In this document: positions 28,738-34,759 of the stretch, piece after piece | Layout of the letters: every line of letters begins with the position of its first letter | How positions within the stretch are numbered: the first letter of the stretch is position 1 | Source: Anaerolineaceae bacterium | GTDB lineage: Bacteria > Chloroflexota > Anaerolineae > JAAYZQ01 | DNA length: 34,759 nucleotides | Assembly (NCBI GenBank): GCA_012514775.1 | Contig: JAAYZQ010000585.1 | Location: 1-34,759 of the forward strand | Direction of reading: 5' to 3' | Made by a program: the position numbers and the translations under genes | Notes under the pieces: model-generated | What the model was told of the DNA's origin: nothing | Databases searched by the model: none | Seen by the model: the letters and a program-made list of their open reading frames with translations, nothing else

Positions 28738-31069
28738 GAAGACGACCATCGAGTTCGAGGGCCAGACGTCGGAGCGGGAGGTCATTGTCCCGGACGAGCA
28801 GCCGGAGCCGTGGGGCGACGACGCCAGGCTGCGCGTCGTCGGGCAGGCCCTTCCTCGGGTCGATGGCCCGGCGCGGGTCACCGGCCAGGCGCTGTACACC
28901 ACCGACGTGCGATTGCCGGGCATGCTGCACGCCACCATCCTCCGCTCACCCCACGCCCACGCCCTGGTGCGCGCCGTGGACAGCGCCGCGGCCGAGGCGA
29001 TGGACGGGGTGCACCTGGTGTGGCACCGCCGGCAGCCGCCGCCCGTGGCCGAGTTTGGCGACCGGCCCATTTTCGGCGAGGAGGTCGCCTTCCAGGGGGC
29101 CGAGGTGGCCCTGGTGGTAGCCAGCAGCCTCGAAGTGGCCCGGGCCGCCGCGGCGGCCATCCGCGTCGACTACGAGGTGCTGCCCTTTGCCGTGGACCTG
29201 GAAGCGGCCCTGGCCAGCGACGCGCCGCGCGTGCGGCGTGACGAGGCAGGCAACCTGGTCGACCCCGAGGGGGACGCCTACGAGCGGGGAGACGTGGCGC
29301 TGGGCTGGCAGGAGGCGGAGGTCACCGTCGACCTGACGATCACCACGGCGGCGGCCGTCCACTCGGCGCTGGAGCCGCACGGCTGCGTCGCCCGCTGGGA
29401 GGGCGAGGAGCTGACGCTGTGGGAGTCGACCCAGGGTGTCTTTGCCGTCCGAAACCAGGTGGCGCGCGCCCTCGGCGTGGCGCTGGGCAGGGTGCGGGTC
29501 ATCTGCGACTTTATGGGGGGCGGCTTTGGCGCCAAGCAGTCGCCGGGCACGCACACCATCCTGGCGGCCCAGGCCGCCCGGGCCACGGGCCGGCCCGTGC
29601 GCCTGATCCTCGACCGGCGCGAGGAGCAGCTCGTGGGCGGCTACCGGCCGGCCACCCGGCAGCGCATCCGCCTCGGCGCTCGCGCCGACGGGACGCTGAC
29701 CTGCATCGAGCACGAGGCGTGGTCGCACATGGGCGCCCACGGCGACGACGGCTTCTCGACCACCGGCCCGACGCGGACCCTGTACGCCTGCCCCAACGTG
29801 CGCGCCGTCGTCTGGAACGTGCGGGCCAACACCGACGAGGCGCGGGCCTTTCGCGCCCCGGGCTACGTGGAGGGCAGCCTGTCCCTGGAGTGCGCCATGG
29901 ACGACCTGGCCGCCAGGCTCGGTCTCGACCCGCTGGATCTGCGGCTCAAGAACTATGCCGAGACCCATCCCCAGGGCGTCACCCCGTACACGACCAAGGG
30001 CCTGCGCGCCGCCTACGAGCAGGGCGCGGATCGGTTTGGCTGGCGGCAGCGGCACGAGGCGCCGCGCGCGGCCGGCCCCGGCAGCCCGTGGCGTCGCGGC
30101 TGGGGCATGGCCAGCCAGATCTGGGGCGGGGGCGGCGGACCGCCGGCGCGGGCCATCGTCAAGCTGCTGCGCGACGGCAGCGTGGAGGTGCTGGCCGGCG
30201 TGCAGGACATCGGCACCGGCACCCGGACGGTCCTGGCCCAGATCGCGGCCGAGGAGCTGGGCGTCGATGTGGGCGCCGTGCGGGTGGTGGTCGGCGACAC
30301 GCTGCCCACGCCCTACGGCCCCACCAGCTCGGGCAGCCAGACGCTGCCCTCGGCCGGGCCGGCGGTGCGGGCCGCGGCCCGCGACTGCAAGCGACAACTG
30401 CTCGACTTGGCGGCGCAGATGCTCGACCGGCTGGGAACCGAACCCGACCAACTCGAGGTGCGCGACGACGCCATCGTCGACCGCGCCGATCCGGCGCTGC
30501 GCCTGCCCTTTGCCGACGTGGCCCGCAAGCTGGGTGGCTATACCCTCGTCGGCGACGGCGCCCGGGGACCGAACCCGGAGGGCCTGAAGACCAACACCTT
30601 TGGCGCCCAGTTCGCCGAGGTGGAGGTCAACGTCGAGACCGGGGAGGTGCGCGTGCGTCGGGTTGTGGCCGTCCACGACGTGGGGCGGATCATCAACCCG
30701 CTGACGGCGACCAGCCAGGCCTACGGCGGCATCGTGCAGGGCACCAGCTATGCGATCCTGGAGGAGCGGGTCCTGGACGGCCAGCTCGGCCTGGACCTGA
30801 ACCCCAACCTGGAGCACTACTACCTGCCGACGATCATGGACGTGCCGCACATGGAGGCCGGCTTTGTGGACCTGCCGGACCCCCGGCTCAACAACATCGG
30901 CGCCAAGGGCCTGGGCGAGCCGCCCATCATCCCCACCGCCCCGGCCATCGCCAACGCCGTGTGCGACGCCACCGGCGTGCGCCTGGCCGATTTTCCCCTC
31001 ACCCGGCGGCGGGTGCTGGACGGCCTGCGGGCCGCCGAGGGCAGCGTGGAGGAGGGAGAGCGACGATGA
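28724..31069 (+). CDS. Aldehyde oxidoreductase, molybdenum-binding large subunit (XdhA/CoxL/PaoC-like)
   Basis: 781 residues from ATG 28724 (GGAGGG upstream); the upstream extension of the frame overlaps the small subunit. This subunit binds molybdopterin and oxidises the substrate. Cofactor motifs are 'GGGFGAKQ' (265-272), 'FRAPGYVEG' (376-384) and the catalytic Glu at about 732 in 'GAKGLGEPP'. The CO-dehydrogenase-specific AYxCSFR active-site loop is absent: 'RAFRAPG' occupies the place, so it is an aldehyde or hydroxylase type rather than CODH. The length and gene order (S-L-M) resemble PaoABC. Substrate unknown. Maturation proteins of the PaoD/XdhC kind are not adjacent. Confidence 0.92.
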   Translation: MATLKKTTIEFEGQTSEREVIVPDEQPEPWGDDARLRVVGQALPRVDGPARVTGQALYTTDVRLPGMLHATILRSPHAHALVRAVDSAAAEAMDGVHLVWHRRQPPPVAEFGDRPIFGEEVAFQGAEVALVVASSLEVARAAAAAIRVDYEVLPFAVDLEAALASDAPRVRRDEAGNLVDPEGDAYERGDVALGWQEAEVTVDLTITTAAAVHSALEPHGCVARWEGEELTLWESTQGVFAVRNQVARALGVALGRVRVICDFMGGGFGAKQSPGTHTILAAQAARATGRPVRLILDRREEQLVGGYRPATRQRIRLGARADGTLTCIEHEAWSHMGAHGDDGFSTTGPTRTLYACPNVRAVVWNVRANTDEARAFRAPGYVEGSLSLECAMDDLAARLGLDPLDLRLKNYAETHPQGVTPYTTKGLRAAYEQGADRFGWRQRHEAPRAAGPGSPWRRGWGMASQIWGGGGGPPARAIVKLLRDGSVEVLAGVQDIGTGTRTVLAQIAAEELGVDVGAVRVVVGDTLPTPYGPTSSGSQTLPSAGPAVRAAARDCKRQLLDLAAQMLDRLGTEPDQLEVRDDAIVDRADPALRLPFADVARKLGGYTLVGDGARGPNPEGLKTNTFGAQFAEVEVNVETGEVRVRRVVAVHDVGRIINPLTATSQAYGGIVQGTSYAILEERVLDGQLGLDLNPNLEHYYLPTIMDVPHMEAGFVDLPDPRLNNIGAKGLGEPPIIPTAPAIANAVCDATGVRLADFPLTRRRVLDGLRAAEGSVEEGERR

Positions 31070-32031
31070 AACCTTTTGCCTACGTTCACGGCACGACCAT
31101 CGACGAGGTGACGGGCGCGCTGGACGCTGCCTGCCGCCCCCTGGCCGGCGGCACCGAGCTGCTGCGCCTGATCAAGGGCGGCCTGGCCGCACCGGAGCGG
31201 GTGGTCGATCTCAAGACGATCCCGGGCCTGGCCGGCATCGAGCGCCGCGCCGATGGCTGGCGCCTGGGCGCCCTGGTCACCCTGGCGCGGCTGGCGAGCG
31301 AGGGGCAGGTGGGCCACGAGCTGCCCGTGCTGGCCCAGGCCGCCGGCGCGGCCGCGTCGCCCCAGCTTCGCAACCGGGCGACCCTGGGCGGAAACCTGGT
31401 GCAGCGCCCGCGGTGCTGGTACTTTCGCGACCCCCTCGTCCACTGCTGGCTGAAGGGCGGCGAGCGCTGCCTGGCCGCCGACGGGCACAACGAGCGCCAT
31501 GCCCTGGCCAGCACCGGGCCGTGCCACATCGTCCACCCCTCCGATCCGGCCCACGCCCTTGTGGCCCTGGACGCCAGCGTGCTGGTCGCCGGGCCCCGGG
31601 GCGAGCGGACCATCCCCATGGCCGACTTTCTTCACATGCCGCGCCAGGAGGCGTGGAGCGAGACGGCCCTGGCCCTGGACGAGCTGATCGTCGACGTGGC
31701 CATCCCGCTGCCGGCCGGCAGCGCGCGCGGCGCCTACGTCAAGGCCGCCGAGCGGGCGGTGTGGGACTTTGCCCTGGTGAGCGCGGCGGCGCAGGTCACG
31801 TTCCAGGGGCCGGTCGTGGCCGCCGCCCGCCTGGTGCTGGGCGGCGTGGCGCCCGTGCCGTGGCGGGCGTCGGACGCGGAGGAGGCGCTGGTGGGTCGCA
31901 GCCTGGACGACGCGGCCATCGTCCGCGCCGCCGGAGCCGCGACGGTGGGCTTGCACCCCCTGTCGCGCAATGCCTACAAGCTGGACCTGGTCCGCGGCGT
32001 GGTAGCCGAGGCGCTGCGCCGCCTGCGCTAG
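31066..32031 (+). CDS. Aldehyde oxidoreductase, FAD subunit with extra Fe-S loop (CoxM/PaoB-like)
   Basis: 321 residues; its ATG overlaps the large subunit's TGA by 4 bases (ATGA). FAD motifs are 'AGGTELLRL' (27-35) and 'ATLGGNLVQRPRCWYF' (105-120). Four cysteines at 117, 127, 135 and 153 ('RCWYF', 'HCWLKGGERC', 'PCHIVHPSD') form the loop that holds an additional [4Fe-4S] cluster in PaoB and 4-hydroxybenzoyl-CoA reductase beta subunit. This trait distinguishes it from CO dehydrogenase CoxM and supports the PaoABC-like assignment. The C-terminal domain ('YVKAAERAVWDFALVSAAAQV', 'VLGGVAPVPWRA') is the usual CO_deh_flav_C. Two terminators follow. Confidence 0.92.
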   Translation: MKPFAYVHGTTIDEVTGALDAACRPLAGGTELLRLIKGGLAAPERVVDLKTIPGLAGIERRADGWRLGALVTLARLASEGQVGHELPVLAQAAGAAASPQLRNRATLGGNLVQRPRCWYFRDPLVHCWLKGGERCLAADGHNERHALASTGPCHIVHPSDPAHALVALDASVLVAGPRGERTIPMADFLHMPRQEAWSETALALDELIVDVAIPLPAGSARGAYVKAAERAVWDFALVSAAAQVTFQGPVVAAARLVLGGVAPVPWRASDAEEALVGRSLDDAAIVRAAGAATVGLHPLSRNAYKLDLVRGVVAEALRRLR

Positions 32032-32076
32032 GCGCGGTTGGCCCGCAGCCACCGGGCCACGCCTGCTCCCCTGCTC

Positions 32077-32099
32077 CCGCCCGGCCGATGGCCGGGCGG
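32077..32099 (+). terminator. First hairpin after the oxidoreductase operon
   Basis: CCGCCCGGCC (32077-32086) and GGCCGGGCGG (32090-32099) pair perfectly around GAT, followed by TCTGTTTCC. A very stable stem with a weak T-tail, 46 bases after the stop codon, placed ahead of the stronger terminator. Confidence 0.6.
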
Positions 32100-32120
32100 T
32101 CTGTTTCCGGATGGGGTCGT

Positions 32121-32145
32121 GCCGCCGGCCCGGCGGCGTTTTTTT
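32121..32145 (+). terminator. Second, strong intrinsic terminator
   Basis: GCCGCC (32121-32126) pairs with GGCGGC (32132-32137) around GGCCC, then G and seven T residues (32139-32145). It ends the oxidoreductase transcript directly before the next promoter. Confidence 0.88.
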
Positions 32146-32159
32146 GAAGCAGCCCCCTG

Positions 32160-32188
32160 TTGTTTTCCCGCCCAACCTGTGCTATAAT
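32160..32188 (+). promoter_or_regulatory. Promoter of the DUF6391-holA pair
   Basis: TTGTTT (32160-32165), 17-base spacer, consensus TATAAT (32183-32188). Predicted start near 32195; leader about 50 bases. Confidence 0.75.
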
Positions 32189-32246
32189 CAGCTCCGCGGC
32201 GCGCGACGCGTGCGCAGCCGCGAGATTCAAGGTAGAAAGGGACGTT

Positions 32247-32741
32247 ATGAGTATCTGGAATGCCATCCGGGCAGTTCGCCAGAACCACGCGCTGGAGCAT
32301 GCTACCATGCACGTGTTGAGCTGGCGCAATCCATATTTGCAGTTGATGGGCCGGAGCACGGCCAGGGGATTCATGATCTATGGCCAGGTCGATACGCAAG
32401 AGTTGGCCAACGCCACCAGTGAGGCCCTCGCCCGCCTGCAACGCGGCGAGGCGCACCTGGCCGTCCACCCGCGCTGCGGGACAAACCTGGCCGTCACCAG
32501 CCTCATGGCGGGCACTGCCGCCTTTGGCACCAGCCTGGGCCGCACCCGCTCGCGCTTCGACCGGCTGCCGGCGGCCCTGATGGCCGCCACCATCGCCGCC
32601 CTCATCGCCCAGCCGGTGGCCCACCGCGTGCAGGAAGACATCACCACCTCGCCTCACGTCGACGGCCTGCACGTGGAATCCATCACCCGCGAAGAGCGGG
32701 GCAACTTTATCAGCCACAAGGTGGTCACGGGCCGGGGCTAG
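32247..32741 (+). CDS. DUF6391-like protein
   Basis: 164 residues from ATG 32247, preceded by AAAGGG 5 bases away; the upstream open frame crosses the promoter. The opening 'NAIRAVRQNHALEHATMHVL' is the conserved DUF6391 hallmark (NHALEHAT, with His and Glu that could bind metal), followed by 'ARGFMIYGQVDTQEL', 'ALARLQRGEAHLAVHPRCGTNLAVTSLMAG' and a hydrophobic stretch 'LPAALMAATIAALIAQPVAHRVQE' (about residues 110-133). One or two membrane helices are likely. The protein is found in Chloroflexota and cyanobacteria, function unknown. It overlaps holA by one base, so it is in the same transcript. Confidence 0.78.
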   Translation: MSIWNAIRAVRQNHALEHATMHVLSWRNPYLQLMGRSTARGFMIYGQVDTQELANATSEALARLQRGEAHLAVHPRCGTNLAVTSLMAGTAAFGTSLGRTRSRFDRLPAALMAATIAALIAQPVAHRVQEDITTSPHVDGLHVESITREERGNFISHKVVTGRG

Positions 32742-33766
32742 TGTTTTACGTCTTCCATGGCGAGAACCAGTTCAGTCTCCAGGAGAAATTGGCGGGGCTG
32801 CGCCGCCGGCTGGCAGGCGGCGACGCGGCCATGGCCGACCTGAACACCAGCATCCTCGAAGGCAGCCGCCTGTCGCTGGGGGAACTGCGCCACGTCTGCG
32901 ATGCGATCCCCTTCCTGGCCGACCGTCGCCTGGTCATCGTCCACGGCCTGCTCTCCCGCCTGGCGCCCGGCGACCGGGGCCAGGAAGAGGACGCGCCGCA
33001 GAAGGAGGAGCAGGATTGGAAGCGCCGCTACCTGCAAGAGCTGGCGGACTACCTGCCGCGCCTGGCGCCCACCACCCGGCTCATCTTTGTCGAGAATGAA
33101 TCCCTGCGCCCCAACCACCCCATCCTGGAGGTGGCCCGCGAGCAGGACAAGGGGTTCGTCGAGCACTTCAAGCTGCCCGGCGACCGCGAGCTGCCGGGCT
33201 GGATCCAGCAACGAGCGCGGTCCATCGGCCAGGGGCAGGGGCAGCTCAGCAGCGAAGCGACGGCCATGCTCGCGACCCTCATCGGGCCCGACCTGCGGCT
33301 GCTGGACATCGAGATCGAGAAGCTGCTGCTCTACGCCGGCGACCGCATGGTGACCACCGAGGACGTGCAGCTCCTGGTGAGCCACGCCCGCGAGGCCAGC
33401 GTCTTTGACCTGGTGGACTGTGTCGGGCGCCGCGAGACGGGCCGCGCCCTGCGCCTGCTGCACCGCCTGATAGACGAGGGAGAGCCGCCCCTCAGGCTGC
33501 TGACCATGCTGGCCCGTCAGATCCGCATCCTGATCCAGTTGCGCGAGATCTCTGAGGACGAGAGCGATCCCCGCGAGATGGCCCGCCGGCTCAGGCTGCA
33601 CCCCTTCGTGGTGCAAAAGGGATTGTCACAGGCACGGAACTTCGAGCTGGCCCAGTTGGAGGCGGCCCACGAGCGGGTCGTGCAGACCGACTGGGCCATC
33701 AAGAGCGGCAAGTCAGACCCGGTCCTGGCCCTCGACATGCTCGTCGTGGGCCTGACGCGCGCCTGA
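32741..33766 (+). CDS. holA: DNA polymerase III, delta subunit
   Basis: 341 residues; GTG 32741 shares its G with the stop codon of the previous gene. HolA is the clamp-loader subunit that opens the sliding beta clamp. Family traits are 'FYVFHGENQFSLQEKLAGL' (strand and helix of domain 1), 'CDAIPFLADRRLVIVHGLL', 'TRLIFVENESL', 'LATLIGPDLRLLDIEIEKLLLYAGD', 'VTTEDVQLLVSHAREASVFDLVDCVGRRETGRALRLLHRLIDEGEPPLRLLTMLARQIR' and the C-terminal 'HPFVVQKGLSQARNFELAQL'. The acidic insert at about 82-100 (GQEEDAPQKEEQDWK) is species-specific. Length normal for the family. Confidence 0.93.
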   Translation: MFYVFHGENQFSLQEKLAGLRRRLAGGDAAMADLNTSILEGSRLSLGELRHVCDAIPFLADRRLVIVHGLLSRLAPGDRGQEEDAPQKEEQDWKRRYLQELADYLPRLAPTTRLIFVENESLRPNHPILEVAREQDKGFVEHFKLPGDRELPGWIQQRARSIGQGQGQLSSEATAMLATLIGPDLRLLDIEIEKLLLYAGDRMVTTEDVQLLVSHAREASVFDLVDCVGRRETGRALRLLHRLIDEGEPPLRLLTMLARQIRILIQLREISEDESDPREMARRLRLHPFVVQKGLSQARNFELAQLEAAHERVVQTDWAIKSGKSDPVLALDMLVVGLTRA

Positions 33767-33797
33767 CGCGCCGGCTGTCCCTCTCCGCCGGCCTCCC

Positions 33798-34103
33798 TCA
33801 GAAGCGCCAGCGCTGCGGAGCGGGCCGGAGCACCCGCAGCCCCACCCCCGCCGGCTGCGCGCGGGCGCGCCGCAGGTGCCACGTGCCCGCCTTCAGGTCC
33901 TGGTAGATCTCAAAGATGCCTTCGGGGCAGCGAGCCTGGAAGAACCTCCGATCGCGCCGCCTCCATCCCCGGGCCGGCACCACCCAGGTGCGCTCCACGG
34001 CGTCCACGTGGTAGCGGCGCCCGCGCCAGCCAAAGACCGCCGGAAAGTAGCGCCAGCGGTGCTGCATCACGTCGATCGCTTCGTCGTAAAACTTCCAGGC
34101 CAT
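33798..34103 (-). CDS. Small protein resembling DUF6504, unknown function
   Basis: 101 residues; AAGGAG lies before the ATG at 34103. It is rich in Trp and Arg: 'WRYFPAVFGWRGRRYHVDAVERTWVVP', 'RRFFQARCPEGIFEIYQDLKAGTWHLRRA'. The pattern of two short Trp-rich beta strands around 'RGRRYHVDAVERTWV' and 'GIFEIYQDLKAGTWHL' recalls the DUF6504 SH3-like proteins; I am not sure of this match. It is the last gene of a minus-strand pair, 17 bases after the next gene, and converges on holA with 31 bases between. No signal peptide or membrane helix. Cytoplasmic. Confidence 0.6.
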   Translation of the reverse strand: MAWKFYDEAIDVMQHRWRYFPAVFGWRGRRYHVDAVERTWVVPARGWRRRDRRFFQARCPEGIFEIYQDLKAGTWHLRRARAQPAGVGLRVLRPAPQRWRF

Positions 34104-34120
34104 TCCCCTCTCCTTATCTT

Positions 34121-34531
34121 TCAGCGCCAGGCTTCGGGATCCGACAGCTCGTGCTGGGCATCCACCAATTGGAACTCGCGCCGCATGGGCGGCGCGGCCT
34201 GGGGCCAGTAGCCGGGCATGCCCGGCGGCAGCGCCTGGGGCGCTCCCCCCTGGACGATGACCACCGGCGGATAGGCCTGCGCCCCCGCCTCACGGCGGTC
34301 CTCGCCCCCTCGGCGCTCCCGTCCCAGGACCAGGAGCAACAGCAGCGACGCCGGCACCGAGGCCAGGATGCCGCACGCGATCCCCACCACCACGGCCATG
34401 GCTTCGGCGCTCATGCGCTTGCCAATCATGACCGCCAGGGTGATGGCAAAGGCCAGCCCGACGATCGTCACGATGTGCTTCAACCCCAGGCCGTCCAGGC
34501 CCAGGTCCATCCCTCTCTCTTCCCGATCCAT
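34121..34531 (-). CDS. Small membrane protein with two helices and Pro-rich tail, unknown
   Basis: 136 residues from ATG 34531, with GGAGG 7 bases upstream; an in-frame ATG at 34570 without a ribosome site is less likely, and one at 34510 is possible. Two membrane helices ('HIVTIVGLAFAITLAVMIG', about 18-36, and 'AMAVVVGIACGILASVPASLLLLLVLG', about 43-69) form a hairpin, followed by a charged, then Pro/Gly/Gln-rich tail ('PPVVIVQGGAPQALPPGMPGYWPQ'). I do not recognise it. It lies upstream of the DUF6504-like gene on the same strand. Confidence 0.6.
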   Translation of the reverse strand: MDREERGMDLGLDGLGLKHIVTIVGLAFAITLAVMIGKRMSAEAMAVVVGIACGILASVPASLLLLLVLGRERRGGEDRREAGAQAYPPVVIVQGGAPQALPPGMPGYWPQAAPPMRREFQLVDAQHELSDPEAWR

Positions 34532-34611
34532 GCTCCAACCTCCAGCGCCGCGACACAAATGCGCAGCCATGACTCTCTTCTTGTCTCCTAACAGGTCATC
34601 GGCGACGGTTC

Positions 34612-34657
34612 GTAGTAACGGCTTTAGCCGTCCAAAAACGACTGAGGTCGTTACTAC
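34612..34657. repeat. Palindromic repeat able to form a two-hairpin structure
   Basis: GTAGTAACG (34612-34620) and CGTTACTAC (34649-34657) are perfect inverted repeats. Inside are two further palindromes, ACGGCT/AGCCGT (34618-34631) and ACGAC/GTCGT (34638-34651). Repeats of this kind (gtagtaacggct...agccgt) are dispersed in some cyanobacterial and Chloroflexota genomes, from memory; copy number here cannot be seen. It lies upstream of the small minus-strand genes. A second hairpin (CTAGCG 34657-34662 with CGCTAG 34681-34686, plus GAGAA/TTCTC) adjoins it and overlaps the last codon of the partial gene at 34683. Confidence 0.6.
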
Positions 34658-34682
34658 TAGCGAGAATGGTTCCCTTCTCCCG

Positions 34683-34759
34683 CTAGCGCGCTATCTTGAG
34701 CCGGGCCCGCAGGGCCGCCAGCCGGTCGCCGTTCCCGCCCTTGCTCGCCCTCTCGGCCC
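34683..34759 (-). CDS. C-terminal end of a gene continuing past the window
   Basis: On the minus strand the last 24 codons read AERASKGGNGDRLAALRARL plus KIAR, then TAG (34683-34685). The sequence is typical of a protein tail and the frame is open to the edge. One of the other frames stops inside, the third does not, so this is suggestive only. Family cannot be told. Confidence 0.4.
   Translation of the reverse strand, partial: AERASKGGNGDRLAALRARLKIAR

Noticed and set aside
28946..30850. 634-codon open frame antisense to the molybdenum subunit
   Set aside because: Shadow frame of a well-supported enzyme gene.
1..34759. CRISPR arrays, prophage or insertion sequence
   Set aside because: No regularly spaced repeats, transposase, integrase or phage structural gene was seen.

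Overview
The window is GC-rich, protein-dense bacterial DNA with many Shine-Dalgarno-led genes and several near-consensus sigma-70/sigma-A promoters, mostly with 17-bp spacers. Gene content and style suggest Chloroflexota, probably the Anaerolineae/Caldilineae side: KimA/TrkA-type potassium genes, VanW protein, Thr-Pro linkers on surface proteins, a Hanks kinase with an outside sensor domain, CO-dehydrogenase/xanthine-dehydrogenase-like enzymes and a Thr-Pro-linked sortase. That placement is inference; there is no rRNA here, and I recognised no tRNA, CRISPR array, insertion sequence or prophage.

Layout. 1-1.3 kb: tail of a membrane protein and a DUF72 protein. 1.3-4.5 kb (minus): ferrous iron module fur, feoA, feoB, feoC, with two related palindromic sites, one before feoA and one at the fur promoter, that look like the Fur operator of this lineage. 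4.6-7.8 kb (minus): pyrC-pyrB-proline dehydrogenase, from a good promoter through a leader holding an intrinsic terminator (attenuator). 7.8-8.1 kb: highly structured non-coding DNA, a candidate small RNA. 8.1-12.6 kb (plus): rplS, rnhB, an iron/thiamine/polyamine-type ABC permease and ATPase without a binding protein, and a YgjP-like metallopeptidase. 12.6-14.6 kb: membrane Ser/Thr kinase with an extracellular beta-sandwich-like domain.

14.6-20.1 kb is a potassium module: two divergent KimA-like APC transporters with cytosolic C-terminal domains, then two adjacent TrkA/RCK proteins. 20.2-25.6 kb concerns the envelope: VanW protein, a small Cys-rich secreted membrane-anchored protein with an LPPGTG tail, a cNMP-fold/TPR membrane protein, a sortase apparently expressed from a leaderless mRNA, and a small membrane protein followed by selA. 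27.2-28.0 kb: Phd/VapC-type toxin-antitoxin pair with a 33-bp palindromic operator over its promoter. 28.1-32.0 kb: three-subunit molybdenum aldehyde oxidoreductase (PaoABC-like) behind a leader terminator. 32.0-33.8 kb: tandem terminators, a DUF6391 protein and DNA polymerase III delta (holA). 33.8 kb to the end: two small minus-strand proteins, a dispersed-repeat-like element and the probable tail of another gene.

Most genes are housekeeping. The parts that merit attention are regulatory: the Fur-site pair, three leader terminators/hairpins, the structured non-coding region, the leaderless sortase and the toxin-antitoxin operator. The doubled KimA/TrkA set and the possible sortase/LPPGTG pair are the most interesting gene-level systems.
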